From NCBI GenBank assembly GCA_900314535.1, contig OMVT01000029.1, forward strand, positions 1 to 45,123: a stretch of DNA of 45,123 nucleotides, in the 5' to 3' direction. A program made the translations under genes and the position numbers. The stretch comes from an uncultured Olsenella sp. GTDB taxonomy: Bacteria > Actinomycetota > Coriobacteriia > Coriobacteriales > Atopobiaceae. Every line of letters begins with the position of its first letter. Positions within the stretch are counted from its first letter, which is position 1. The notes below the pieces were generated by a model. It was not told where the DNA came from. It worked only from the letters and a program-made list of their open reading frames with translations, and ran no database searches. Shown piece by piece: positions 33,232 through 41,817 of this stretch.

Positions 33232-33287
33232 AGCAAAGCCTTTGGGCCTCGGAAGGCGGGGCTGCAGAAGCAGTTCTGCCTGTTTTT
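33232..33287 (+). ncRNA. Two-hairpin small RNA, copy 3 (diverged)
   Basis: GCC-TTTG-GGC replaces ACC-TTCG-GGT in hairpin 1, and the terminator stem AGGCGGGGCTGC / GCAGTTCTGCCT keeps all twelve pairs although many positions differ from copy 2. TTTTT follows. Compensatory changes argue for selection on RNA structure. No abi gene adjoins it; a short stretch before it aligns with the end of abi, suggesting an older, mostly lost unit. Confidence 0.55.
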
Positions 33288-33587
33288 GTTCTGATTGCAT
33301 CCCCGCCTTTTTCGTTCGATGCCTGATGCTGCTGTCTTGGCCAAGCTTCTCTGTCCGCCGCATCTTTTCTCAGGACGATCCTGTGCTGCCAGGCAGAAGA
33401 CCCGCGCCCATCCGTCCATATCTTCTGTCACGCCTCGCCTTCCTGCTCTCGCATGAGGATGGCGCCTCCTCGCTCCATTCAGACCGATGGGCAACACTCT
33501 GCCATCCATTTCAAGAGATGCCGCATTCATGCTGTCTTGGCAGGTCAGAGCCGCATTCATACACGTTTCAGTGGAACATCAATGTGT
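33288..33587. other. Stretch without a supported gene
   Basis: Short ORFs on both strands have no motif or start site. I see nothing beyond degenerate sequence between the third small RNA and the aquaporin promoter region. Confidence 0.45.
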
Positions 33588-33602
33588 TTGTGTATTTCAC
33601 AA
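33588..33602. promoter_or_regulatory. CRP/FNR-like inverted repeat upstream of the aquaporin gene
   Basis: TTGTG-N5-CACAA, similar to half-sites of Crp/Fnr-family regulators. A TATATT -10-like hexamer lies about 30 nt downstream (near 33629). Binding is inference. Confidence 0.35.
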
Positions 33603-33677
33603 TTCGATGATTTTCTGTGAACGGTAGTATATTGCCCGCGAGAGTCATTGGGTGGGCTACGAGACCAAGGAGAAAAG

Positions 33678-34403
33678 ATGCCCTATAACATTCTGGCGGA
33701 GTTCGGCAGCACGGCCCTCATGATCATCTTCGGCGTCGGCGTGCACTGCGATACGGTGCTCAAAGGCACGAAGTATCAGGGTTCTGGCCATATGTTCGCA
33801 ATCACGACCTGGTCTTTCGGCATCTCTGTGTGCCTCTTCATCTTCGGCGGCTCCATCTGCATGAACCCCGCCATGGCACTGGCACAGTGCATCCTCGGCC
33901 TCGTGCCCTGGTCCATGTTCATCCCCTATGTCATTGCCGAGATGCTTGGCGGCTTCGTCGGCGCTGTCGCAGCCTGGTTCATGTACAAGGATGAATTCGA
34001 GGAGTCTGTCGGCAAGGTCGATCCTATTGCCCAGCGCAACATCTTCTCTACGAACCCGACGCGCAACAACCTCTCCCATGACTTCTTCTGCGAGGCCTTC
34101 TGCACCTTCTTCTTCATCACCGGCATCCTCGCTATTGCCCACTATGCAGGCGACAATCTGCTCCTGCTTGCCATCTGCGTCGGCCTCCTTGTCTGGGCTA
34201 TCGGCATGGGCATGGGCGGCATCACGGGTTTCGCAATGAACCAGGCCCGCGACCTCGGTCCCCGCATGGCCTATCAGCTGCTCCCGATCAAGGACAAGTG
34301 CGACAACAACTGGAAGTACGGCCTGACCGTTCCGGGCATCGCCCCCTTCGTCGGCGCTGCCATCGCAGCCCTCTTCGTCCACTTCTTCCTCGGCATCTTC
34401 TGA
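33678..34403 (+). CDS. MIP-family channel (aquaporin/glycerol facilitator-like)
   Basis: 241 aa with six hydrophobic helices. The first half-helix motif is intact (CMNPAMALAQ) while the second reads GFAMNQARDLGPR, NQA instead of NPA with the RDxGPR downstream signature kept. The family passively conducts water, glycerol or small neutral solutes including lactic acid. Asp in RDLGPR is typical of glycerol facilitators. AAGGAG lies 5 nt before the ATG at 33678. Monocistronic, with a terminator. Confidence 0.88.
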   Translation: MPYNILAEFGSTALMIIFGVGVHCDTVLKGTKYQGSGHMFAITTWSFGISVCLFIFGGSICMNPAMALAQCILGLVPWSMFIPYVIAEMLGGFVGAVAAWFMYKDEFEESVGKVDPIAQRNIFSTNPTRNNLSHDFFCEAFCTFFFITGILAIAHYAGDNLLLLAICVGLLVWAIGMGMGGITGFAMNQARDLGPRMAYQLLPIKDKCDNNWKYGLTVPGIAPFVGAAIAALFVHFFLGIF

Positions 34404-34431
34404 TCCAGATATCCCAAGAGGCACGAAACCC

Positions 34432-34459
34432 AGAGCCAGCCGCAAGGCTGGCTCTTTTC
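34432..34459 (+). terminator. Terminator after the aquaporin gene
   Basis: AGAGCCAGCC pairs with GGCTGGCTCT around GCAA, followed by TTTT (overlapping). Confidence 0.88.
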
Positions 34460-34557
34460 ATCTGCCGCTCCCCTCTCCTATGGAGATGGCATGTGGCGCC
34501 GAGAGCCGGGTACACTTAGACCCATGTATTCACCGGAGAGGGATTGGATATACCCAC

Positions 34558-34986
34558 ATGAGCAATGAAGGCAAGAAAGTCAGCGTCCACTACACCGGCA
34601 CGCTTGATGACGGAACGAAGTTCGACTCCTCCTATGACAGGAACCAGCCGCTCGAGTTCACCTGCATGGCAGGCCAGATGATCAAGGGCTTCGACGAGGC
34701 TGTGCGCGACATGGAGGTCGGCCAGACCGTGAACATCCATCTCGAGCCCTCCGAGGCCTACGGCGAGCGCCGCGAGGACCTCATCTACGAGTTCCCGATG
34801 GAGCAGGTGCCCGAGGACATGCGCTCCCTCAAGGTCGGCGAGCATGTGATGCTCCAGGGCCCGATGGGCCAGCCTATCCCGGCTGTCGTCTCCAAGGTCA
34901 CGCCGAGCTCGATCTTTGTGGACTTGAACCACGAGATGGCAGGCAAGGCCCTGAACTTCGAGATCACGCTCCTGAGCGCTGAGTAA
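34558..34986 (+). CDS. FKBP-type peptidyl-prolyl isomerase (SlyD-like)
   Basis: 142 aa. FKBP core with VSVHYTGTLDDGTKFDSSYDR, then MIKGFDEAVRDMEVGQ, an inserted flap (EAYGERREDLIYEF..) typical of SlyD-type proteins, and a C-terminal strand LNFEITLL. No His-rich tail, so no nickel-binding extension of the E. coli SlyD kind. Folds proteins by proline isomerisation plus chaperone flap. The ATG at 34558 has only a distant GGAGAGG; upstream open frame lacks a better start. Confidence 0.92.
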   Translation: MSNEGKKVSVHYTGTLDDGTKFDSSYDRNQPLEFTCMAGQMIKGFDEAVRDMEVGQTVNIHLEPSEAYGERREDLIYEFPMEQVPEDMRSLKVGEHVMLQGPMGQPIPAVVSKVTPSSIFVDLNHEMAGKALNFEITLLSAE

Positions 34987-35006
34987 AAGCTTCTTCCAGA
35001 TAGCAG

Positions 35007-35045
35007 ATGCGGCCGTACCGGACACCCGGTGCGGCCGCATTCTTG
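35007..35045 (+). terminator. Terminator after the FKBP gene
   Basis: ATGCGGCCG-T-ACCGG pairs with CCGGT-G-CGGCCGCAT, followed by TCTTG. Possibly used by both converging genes. Confidence 0.8.
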
Positions 35046-35064
35046 TAGCTATCAGGACCTCCGT

Positions 35065-37500
35065 CTAGGTAGCTGCGCCCGCTGCTGTGGCATCTTTCCC
35101 CTCATTACCGGTCGCGGCGGCATCTGCCGCCTCATCCGTGCCTGAGACATCGCCTACGGCGTCGATGACGGTCTGGGCATAGGCAGCGACACCTTCATCC
35201 GTGAGGCTTGCGCCGTCTGACGTGAACCAGCTGCTCTGGCCTTCAGATGCGCTGTACCAGTCGATGAGCTGGACATTGGAACGAGAGGAAGCTTCATCGG
35301 CGATGATCTGGTTGTTCGAGTCGCAGAAGGCAGCATTGCTCCTGCCGTTCACGAGCCAGATCTGGCGCTCAGATCCGATGCTGTCAAGGAGTGCATCGAC
35401 CCCCTCTTTCGTGATAGGCACATCGGTCGGAAGCGCCACCACGACCCTGCTTCCTGCGGTACCGGCACCCACATAGCCTTCCCAGTCGCCCTTCAGCGCG
35501 TCGACGGTCCTGCCTGCGGCACAGTCGACCATGCCCTGCGGCCAGGCGGCAGCAAGCTTGTCTGCTGCCTGCATGCTCGTGGCATCGCCGAGGAAGAGCA
35601 CGGAATAGGTCGTGTTCTCTTCTGTCGGAATCTCATAGCCGATCGTGCTGACGACGAGGTCTGCAAAGTTCTGGGCAGCTTCCGGGCGAAGGTGCGTGCC
35701 ATCGTCCCAGAACCATCCAGACTCATTGGCAGAGGTGCCGTACCAGTCGATCACGCCGACGTTCTCGTGCTCGGCTGCAAAGGAGGCAAGGAGGTCGTTG
35801 TTTGCCGTACACCAGTCGCGCGGCGTCCTGTCGTTCACGAACCAGAGCTCCTTGTCGGTGCCCACCGCCTCATAGATTGCCTCGAGCGTATCCTCATCGA
35901 GGTAGCCGTTCGAGCCGATCGAGAAGATCACGGTATTCCCGACAACGCCAGTGCTGGCATAGCTGTTATAGACATCGAGGGCTTCCGATGCCTGCCGGCC
36001 CACAGCAGAGTCGACCACGCCGTGCGGGAAGGAGGCATTGAGCTCCGTCGAGGCACCAAGCGAGACCGAATCTCCTATGAAGACGACATCGTAGACGCCG
36101 TCGACAAGCGGCTTCTTCAGGGTCGCAGCGCTCACCTGCTGGGCGCCATTCGTGCCGCCCATCGCATTCTCGGGCGGGACGAGGATGAGGCCGAAGACGG
36201 CAATTGCGATGACAGCAGCGGCGCAGATGGTCTGCGGCACCTTCACGGGACTCTTGAGGAGCGCAGCGTGGACCTTGCGCGACACGCCACGGCAGGGCTT
36301 CTGCTCTCGCACGGCGCGCTCGCGGTCCTTCTTCCTGCGGATGAAGTCGCGGCGGATGACAGCGCGGAGCGTATGGCGTCTGAGCGGCATCTCGACAAGC
36401 GCATAGGAGAGCTCTGCTGCAATGAACGTGAGCAGAAGCTCGACCACGACCTGCCACCACGGAAGCGACAGGGCCGCGTTATGCGAGGCCATGAGCTGCA
36501 CGATCAGGTAGTGCCAGACATAGATGGCAAAGCTCCTCTTGCCGATCCAGGCAAGAGGTCCCCACGAGAGGACCTTGGCGGCTGCAGTCCCGGAAGGCGT
36601 CAAGGCAGCGATCGCGACGGCGGCAATGGCAGAGATCAGGAGCGTGCCGCCGTAGTAGGTGAAGGACGTATAGCCCTCCGTGAAGCGCATCATAAGGAGA
36701 AGGACGACGACGGAGGCCGCACCTGCCAGCTCGATGCCGAGGCGCTTCTTCTGGCCGAAATCGACCGCCGCCTTGGCGCTCATCTTGTCGAAGGGCCAGA
36801 TGATAGCAAGAAGGCAGCCGAGAAGGAGGCTCTGCGCCCTCGTATCCGTGCCGTAGTAGGCACGCGAGGGGTCTGCGCCTGGCACGAAGAGAAGCGCCAT
36901 TGCGACAGCAGAGGCGACGGTGAGGACGCCCAAGCCGATGGCAAGGTGCTTCTTCTGGACCTTCTTCCTGAGAAGAAGGCAGAGCACAGGCGGCAGGATG
37001 AGATAGAACTGGAACTCGATTGCAAGCGACCAGAAGTGCGTCAGGGGCGATGGCGCTCCTGCAGCTGCGAAGTAGGACTGGTTCGAGAAGATCTTGTACC
37101 AGTTGAGCACCATGAGAAGCGATGGCACGATATCGGGCCGCATCTTCGTCAAGAGCTGATGGGACAGGAGCGTGCAGGCAGCTGCACACACGACGACGTA
37201 GACGACAGATGTCGGCAAGAGGCGCTTGATCCTCTTGAGATAGTACTTGCCCGATGCGATCGTGCCGGTCTTCTCGAACTCATGGAGAAGGCCGCCCATC
37301 GCGAGATAGCCCGAGAGCACGAAGAGCACCGTGACGCCGAGAAGGCCGCCCTGACACCAGCCAAGGCCCATATGGTAGAAGACGACGCCCAGGGCGCAGA
37401 GGGCCCTGAGACCATCGAGCGAGGCGACATAGGGCTTCTTAGAGGCAGAAGCTCTGCCGGCACCTGCCTGAGCAGCAGCTGGCTTCATCTGTTGAGACAC
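35065..37500 (-). CDS. Membrane acyltransferase with two C-terminal SGNH-like domains (OatA-like)
   Basis: 811 aa. Residues about 22-370 are an acyltransferase-3 membrane domain (YVASLDGLRALCALGVVFYH start; ten or so helices; THFWSLAIEFQFY). After another helix (about 430-450) come two extracellular SGNH-like domains in tandem. The first has GDSVSLG and DDGTHL, keeping Ser and the Asp-x-x-His. The second repeats the pattern as GDATSMQ and SDGASL, lacking the nucleophile and His, so probably inactive. OatA-type enzymes acetylate peptidoglycan or other surface glycans. GTG start with GGAGG 4 nt upstream. Confidence 0.85.
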   Translation of the reverse strand: MSQQMKPAAAQAGAGRASASKKPYVASLDGLRALCALGVVFYHMGLGWCQGGLLGVTVLFVLSGYLAMGGLLHEFEKTGTIASGKYYLKRIKRLLPTSVVYVVVCAAACTLLSHQLLTKMRPDIVPSLLMVLNWYKIFSNQSYFAAAGAPSPLTHFWSLAIEFQFYLILPPVLCLLLRKKVQKKHLAIGLGVLTVASAVAMALLFVPGADPSRAYYGTDTRAQSLLLGCLLAIIWPFDKMSAKAAVDFGQKKRLGIELAGAASVVVLLLMMRFTEGYTSFTYYGGTLLISAIAAVAIAALTPSGTAAAKVLSWGPLAWIGKRSFAIYVWHYLIVQLMASHNAALSLPWWQVVVELLLTFIAAELSYALVEMPLRRHTLRAVIRRDFIRRKKDRERAVREQKPCRGVSRKVHAALLKSPVKVPQTICAAAVIAIAVFGLILVPPENAMGGTNGAQQVSAATLKKPLVDGVYDVVFIGDSVSLGASTELNASFPHGVVDSAVGRQASEALDVYNSYASTGVVGNTVIFSIGSNGYLDEDTLEAIYEAVGTDKELWFVNDRTPRDWCTANNDLLASFAAEHENVGVIDWYGTSANESGWFWDDGTHLRPEAAQNFADLVVSTIGYEIPTEENTTYSVLFLGDATSMQAADKLAAAWPQGMVDCAAGRTVDALKGDWEGYVGAGTAGSRVVVALPTDVPITKEGVDALLDSIGSERQIWLVNGRSNAAFCDSNNQIIADEASSRSNVQLIDWYSASEGQSSWFTSDGASLTDEGVAAYAQTVIDAVGDVSGTDEAADAAATGNEGKDATAAGAAT

Positions 37501-37515
37501 TTATCCTCCAGGAAT

Positions 37516-37532
37516 TGCCTGCCAAGCAGGCA
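37516..37532. repeat. Hairpin just upstream of the acyltransferase start
   Basis: TGCCTGC-CAA-GCAGGCA, a 7-bp perfect stem within 16-32 nt of the GTG and next to the Shine-Dalgarno (minus strand). No T-run. It may affect ribosome access or be incidental. Confidence 0.35.
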
Positions 37533-37699
37533 CAAATAAGAGGGTGCTACCCCCGAAAATGCAAGACATTCCAATTGTAGCCTGTAGCGCAAGCGCTTCC
37601 TGCCTCTTCAGGCCAAATGCCAAAAGTCGCCTTGAAGAATGAATGTGCTGAAATGTTGGTACATACGAGTTCAGTGAGGCATCGCAGAAAGGGGCACGT

Positions 37700-38302
37700 A
37701 TGGGAAAGCTGCTGTATCAGGGACACGGAAGCCTGAGGCTCACCTCGGATTCGGGAGCCGTCTGCTATATCGACCCCTATGCCGGAGAGGGCTACGACAA
37801 GCCGGCAGACCTCATCCTCGTGACGCATCAGCACTACGACCACAACGCGCTCGATCTTCCCGCCAGAAAGCCAGGATGCGTCGTCTGGCAGAACATGGAT
37901 GCCCACCCCGACCCTGATACCTATGTTGCGAAGACCTTCGGCCCCTTCACGGTCGAAGCCACCATCGCCGAGAATGCGAACCATCCGAAGGATGAGTGTG
38001 TCGGCTTCCTCGTGAAGGTCGATGGCAAGACGCTCTGGTTCTCGGGCGACACCTCCTACACAGACCAGATGAAGGATGAGCTCTCGAAGATGCGCATCGA
38101 CTATGCCTTCCTTCCCGGCGATGGCATCTTCAACATGAACATCGACGAGGCAGCACGCTGCGCCAATATCCTGAAGGCCCGCCATGTGACGCCGATCCAT
38201 CTGAATCCTGGCAAGCTCTACTCAGAAGAGCTTGCTTTGCGCTTTGCGAAGCTCGTCTCGAGCGCCCTGCTCCTGAAGCCTGGCGAGGAGATAGAGCTCT
38301 GA
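37700..38302 (+). CDS. MBL-fold metal-dependent hydrolase (UlaG-like)
   Basis: 200 aa. Metal motif THQHYDH (HxHxDH), FSGDTSYT with the bridging Asp, and IHLNPGK near the C-terminus. The compact length and N-terminal YQGHGSLRLTSDSGAVCYIDPY place it with UlaG-like hydrolases of the YtkL/MBL type. Substrate unknown. AAAGGGG 6 nt before the ATG; own terminator downstream. Confidence 0.88.
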   Translation: MGKLLYQGHGSLRLTSDSGAVCYIDPYAGEGYDKPADLILVTHQHYDHNALDLPARKPGCVVWQNMDAHPDPDTYVAKTFGPFTVEATIAENANHPKDECVGFLVKVDGKTLWFSGDTSYTDQMKDELSKMRIDYAFLPGDGIFNMNIDEAARCANILKARHVTPIHLNPGKLYSEELALRFAKLVSSALLLKPGEEIEL

Positions 38303-38328
38303 CAGGAAACTGCAGCGCGAGTGTCTGG

Positions 38329-38365
38329 AAGGGCAGGAGCGGACGTGCCGCTCCTGCCCTTTCTA
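38329..38365 (+). terminator. Terminator after the MBL-fold gene
   Basis: AAGGGCAGGAGCGG pairs with CCGCTCCTGCCCTT around ACGTG, followed by TCT. Confidence 0.85.
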
Positions 38366-38475
38366 CATGCCGGATGCATATTTCGCCAATTATCTGCACT
38401 TGTGTGGCAAAGAAGTGACCAAAGGCCCTATAGTCAACTCTTCGGACGTCGAGTCCCTGAAAGGAGGAAATGGCA

Positions 38476-39654
38476 ATGACACCCTTCATTGCTTCCCATA
38501 TCGCAGCATCCATCCCTGAGAATCCCACACCAGAGGAAAGGACGCATGCCGGAAACACTGCCTCGCTCATAGGCATCGTCCTCAACATCCTGCTTGCTCT
38601 CGGCAAGGGCACGGTCGGCTTCATCGCAGGCTCCGTCTCCATCGTCGCCGACTCCGTGAACAACCTCTCCGATGCGGCAAGCAGCATCGTGTCCTTGATC
38701 GGCTTCAAGCTTGCAAGCAGGCCGGCAGATGAAGGCCACCCCTATGGCCATGGCCGCTTCGAGTACCTTGCGGGCCTTGTCGTCGCTGTCATGGTCTGCG
38801 CCGTCGGCCTCGAGCTCATCAATTCCTCGGTGAGGAAGATCCTGGACCCCGAGCCTGTCGAGTTCGGCTGGGCCATTGTCGTCGTGCTTCTGGGATCGAT
38901 TGCCGTAAAGCTCTGGATGGCACACTTCAACAAGCTCGTCGGCAGAAAGATCGACTCCGAGACCCTGCAGGCAACCTCTGTCGACGCCAGAAACGATGTG
39001 ATAACGACATCTGCCGTCCTTGCAACCTCTCTCATCTCCTACCTCTGGGGTGTGGACCTGGACGGCATATGCGGCTGCGCTGTCGGCGTCTTCATCCTCG
39101 TCTCCGGCGCCCAGCTTGTGAAAGATACGATCAGCCCGCTTCTGGGCCAGGCTCCTTCGGCCGAGTATGTCCAGCACATCCACGACACGATCATGAGCTA
39201 TCCGGGGGTCCTGGGAACGCATGACCTGATGGTCCACGACTACGGCCCGGGCAGGCAGTTTGCCAGCGCCCATGTCGAGATGCCAGCAGAAGAGTCTGTC
39301 ATGGAGAGCCACGACACGCTCGACAACATCGAGCAGGACTTCAAGGACAAGGAGGGCCTCATCATCTCCCTCCACCTCGACCCGATCGTGACCGACGACC
39401 CTGAGGTCAAGGACCTGAGGAACTGGATTGCCGAGCACGTGAAAACGATCGATCCTGCCATCACGGTCCACGACCTGAGATGCGTCCCCGGCCCTACCCA
39501 TACGAACGTGATCTTCGACGTCGTGAAGCCGTTCTCGCTCGAGATGTCTGACGAAGAGCTCAAGCGCGAGATCTCCGCTATCGTCAAGTCCCACAAGAAG
39601 GATGCGGTGCCAAAGATCACCGTCGACCACAGCTACGTATCGGCCCGCCAATAG
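38476..39654 (+). CDS. Cation diffusion facilitator (CDF) transporter
   Basis: 392 aa. Six helices in the first 210 residues, with the metal site DSVNNLSDAASS in helix 2 (DxxxD) and DARNDVITTS in helix 5, plus HPYGHGRFEY between. A cytoplasmic C-terminal domain (about 215-300), then an extra 80 residues with HTNVIFDVVKPF that resemble a second ferredoxin-like fold. CDF proteins export Zn, Mn, Fe or Co against protons. The second ATG at 38476 is preferred: AAGGAGG is 8 nt before it, only 2 nt before the ATG at 38470. Confidence 0.93.
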   Translation: MTPFIASHIAASIPENPTPEERTHAGNTASLIGIVLNILLALGKGTVGFIAGSVSIVADSVNNLSDAASSIVSLIGFKLASRPADEGHPYGHGRFEYLAGLVVAVMVCAVGLELINSSVRKILDPEPVEFGWAIVVVLLGSIAVKLWMAHFNKLVGRKIDSETLQATSVDARNDVITTSAVLATSLISYLWGVDLDGICGCAVGVFILVSGAQLVKDTISPLLGQAPSAEYVQHIHDTIMSYPGVLGTHDLMVHDYGPGRQFASAHVEMPAEESVMESHDTLDNIEQDFKDKEGLIISLHLDPIVTDDPEVKDLRNWIAEHVKTIDPAITVHDLRCVPGPTHTNVIFDVVKPFSLEMSDEELKREISAIVKSHKKDAVPKITVDHSYVSARQ

Positions 39655-39677
39655 AAACCAGCAGAAGGAGTCCATCC

Positions 39678-40130
39678 ATGGGAAGCTCGTCCTACAAGGC
39701 AAAGCAGATGATCGTGATGCGCCGCGACCTCAAGATGCGCAAGGGAAAGATCGCTGCACAGGCAGGGCATGCCTGCGTCGAGGCCACGCTCATGGCGCTG
39801 GCACGCGAAGGCAGGCTCGATGAGGTGCGCGTGCTAAAAGATGAGGACGGCGCCCCCTCCTGGGTGGCGCTCGACCATCCGGAGAGCGACCATACACCGC
39901 TTTCCGACTGGTTCGACGCCGGTGTCGCAAAGGTCTGCGTCTATGTGGACTCAGAAGAAGAGCTCCTGGACCTTGCCGCCAAGGGACGCGAGCTTGGCTT
40001 CATCGTCGCCCTCATCAGGGATGCCGGCTTCACGGAGTTCCACGGCGAGCCGACCTATACCTGCCTTGCCTTCGAGCCGCTCTCAGCCGAAGAGATCGAT
40101 CCGCTCACAGGGAAGCTTCCGCTCTACTAG
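39678..40130 (+). CDS. Peptidyl-tRNA hydrolase 2 (Pth2-type)
   Basis: 150 aa. KAKQMIVMRRDLKMRKGKIAAQ and QAGHACVEA match the archaeal/eukaryotic Pth2 active-site strand, and the C-terminal TYTCLAFEPLSAEEIDPLTG matches its core. It has an acidic insertion (about 53-80) relative to short Pth2 proteins. Pth2 hydrolyses peptidyl-tRNA; bacteria normally use the unrelated Pth1, but Pth2 homologues occur in some actinobacteria. Downstream of the CDF gene by 23 nt with AGAAGGAG before the ATG. Confidence 0.82.
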   Translation: MGSSSYKAKQMIVMRRDLKMRKGKIAAQAGHACVEATLMALAREGRLDEVRVLKDEDGAPSWVALDHPESDHTPLSDWFDAGVAKVCVYVDSEEELLDLAAKGRELGFIVALIRDAGFTEFHGEPTYTCLAFEPLSAEEIDPLTGKLPLY

Positions 40131-40161
40131 AAGCAATTCATCCAGGAAGCAATTCATCCAG
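40130..40161 (+). repeat. 16-bp tandem duplication at the pth2 stop
   Basis: GAAGCAATTCATCCAG occurs twice head to tail; the first base is the last base of the pth2 TAG. Probably a slippage duplication. Confidence 0.85.
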
Positions 40162-40168
40162 ACAGACG

Positions 40169-40204
40169 AAGGGGACGCAGCTCCAAGTGAACTGCGTCCC
40201 CTTC
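40169..40204. terminator. Bidirectional terminator between pth2 and asnS
   Basis: AAGGGGACGCAG pairs with CTGCGTCCCCTT. Serves converging genes. Confidence 0.8.
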
Positions 40205-40226
40205 TGCAGCTATCGAAGGTTCTGGA

Positions 40227-41636
40227 TCAGAAGTCTGCGTTGCCCACAGTACGCGGGTGCGGAAGCACGTCGCGGATGTTGTCGACACCCGTGAGATACA
40301 TCACGAGACGCTCGAAGCCGAGACCGAAGCCGGCGTGGCGACACCCGCCATACTTCCTGAGGTCGAGGTAGTAGCGGTACTGGTTCTCGTCCATGCCGAG
40401 CTCCTCGATGCGCGCACGGAGCAGGTCGTAGCGCTCCTCGCGCTGGGAGCCACCGATGATCTCGCCGATGCCCGGCACGAGGCAGTCGACCGCAGCGACG
40501 GTCTTGCCATCGTCGTTTGCGCGCATGTAGAAGGCCTTGATCTCCTTCGGGTAGTCCGTGACGAAGGTCGGGCGCTTGAAGTGCTGCTCCGTGAGGTAGC
40601 GCTCGTGCTCGGTCTGGAGGTCGATGCCCCAGCTTACGGGGTACTCGAACTTGTGGCCTTCCTTCACGGCATCCTCGAGGATCTTGATTGCGTCGGTGTA
40701 GCTCACGCGGGCAAAGTCGGAGCTGGCAACATGCTCGAGACGGTCTTTGAGACCCTTGTCGACGAAGCGGTTGAACATGTCGAGCTCATCCGGGCACTGG
40801 TCCATGACCGTACGGATCACGAACTTGAGCATGGCCTCGGCGCACTCCATGTCGCCCTCGAGGTCGCAGAATGCCATCTCCGGCTCGACCATCCAGAACT
40901 CGGCAGCATGCCTTCTCGTATTCGAGTTCTCGGCACGGAACGTCGGTCCGAATGTGTAGACATCGCCGAAGCTCATTGCGAAGTTCTCTGCCTGGAGCTG
41001 GCCGGAGACCGTGAGGTTCGTCGGCTTGCCGAAGAAGTCCTTCGACCAGTCGACCGTGCCGTCAGGGTTCTTCGGAACATTCGCGAGGTCGAGCGTCGTG
41101 ACACGGAACATCTCGCCGGCACCCTCTGCATCGGATGCCGTGATGATCGGCGTGTTCACATAGACGAAGCCGCGCTCCTGGAAGAACGTGTGGATGGCAT
41201 AGGCTGCGACAGAGCGGACGCGGAAGACGGCACGGAAGAGGTTCGTGCGGGAACGGAGGTGCTGCTGCGTGCGCAGGAACTCGCGCGTCGCACGCTTCTT
41301 CTGTATCGGGTAGTCAGGAGCAGACGTGCCCTCGACCGTGATCTCGGCAGCCTGGAGCTCGAAGGGCTGCGGACGGTCTGGCGTGAGCGCGAGCGTGCCG
41401 GTGACGATAAGCGCTGCTCCCACATTCTGGGACACGATGTTCTGATAGACATCCTCGCCGAGTGCGTCCTTGTTGAGGACGACCTGCAGGTCCTTGAAGC
41501 AGCTGCCGTCGTTCAGGACGACGAAGCCGAAGTTCTTCATGTCGCGGATGGAACGGACCCAGCCTGCGCAGGTGACAGAGCTGCCACCGAATGTGTCCGG
41601 CTCCTTGTAGAGCTGGGCGATCTTCGTACGGTTCAA
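40227..41636 (-). CDS. asnS: Asparagine-tRNA ligase
   Basis: 469 aa. An N-terminal OB-fold anticodon-binding domain ([21 protein letters not shown]), class II motif 2 ([22 protein letters not shown]) and motif 3 ([15 protein letters not shown]). Asn rather than Asp specificity fits the AsnRS pattern [14 protein letters not shown]. Charges tRNA-Asn. The TTG start at 41636 has AGGAGG 7 nt upstream. Confidence 0.96.
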   Translation of the reverse strand: MNRTKIAQLYKEPDTFGGSSVTCAGWVRSIRDMKNFGFVVLNDGSCFKDLQVVLNKDALGEDVYQNIVSQNVGAALIVTGTLALTPDRPQPFELQAAEITVEGTSAPDYPIQKKRATREFLRTQQHLRSRTNLFRAVFRVRSVAAYAIHTFFQERGFVYVNTPIITASDAEGAGEMFRVTTLDLANVPKNPDGTVDWSKDFFGKPTNLTVSGQLQAENFAMSFGDVYTFGPTFRAENSNTRRHAAEFWMVEPEMAFCDLEGDMECAEAMLKFVIRTVMDQCPDELDMFNRFVDKGLKDRLEHVASSDFARVSYTDAIKILEDAVKEGHKFEYPVSWGIDLQTEHERYLTEQHFKRPTFVTDYPKEIKAFYMRANDDGKTVAAVDCLVPGIGEIIGGSQREERYDLLRARIEELGMDENQYRYYLDLRKYGGCRHAGFGLGFERLVMYLTGVDNIRDVLPHPRTVGNADF

Positions 41637-41817
41637 CGGAAATCCTCCTCAGGGCTCCGGGACGTTATCCCGAAGACACATAGAAGTGCATTCATACCCT
41701 GCAAAGCCTATCGCAAATTGAACCATCCTGCACGCTGAGACGTCAGCTGCGCAGAGCCTGCCGCACAAAAGACAGGCTGTCTGAGGGAATCTATGCTGTT
41801 CTGAGAAGGGAGCCTGT

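Noticed and set aside
29461-33287. Three similar elements considered as CRISPR repeats or a tracrRNA.
   Set aside because: Only three copies, kilobases apart, each with a promoter and terminator hairpin; no array or cas gene.
33678-34403. First impression of a formate/nitrite transporter.
   Set aside because: NPA and NQARDLGPR motifs identify the MIP (aquaporin) family.
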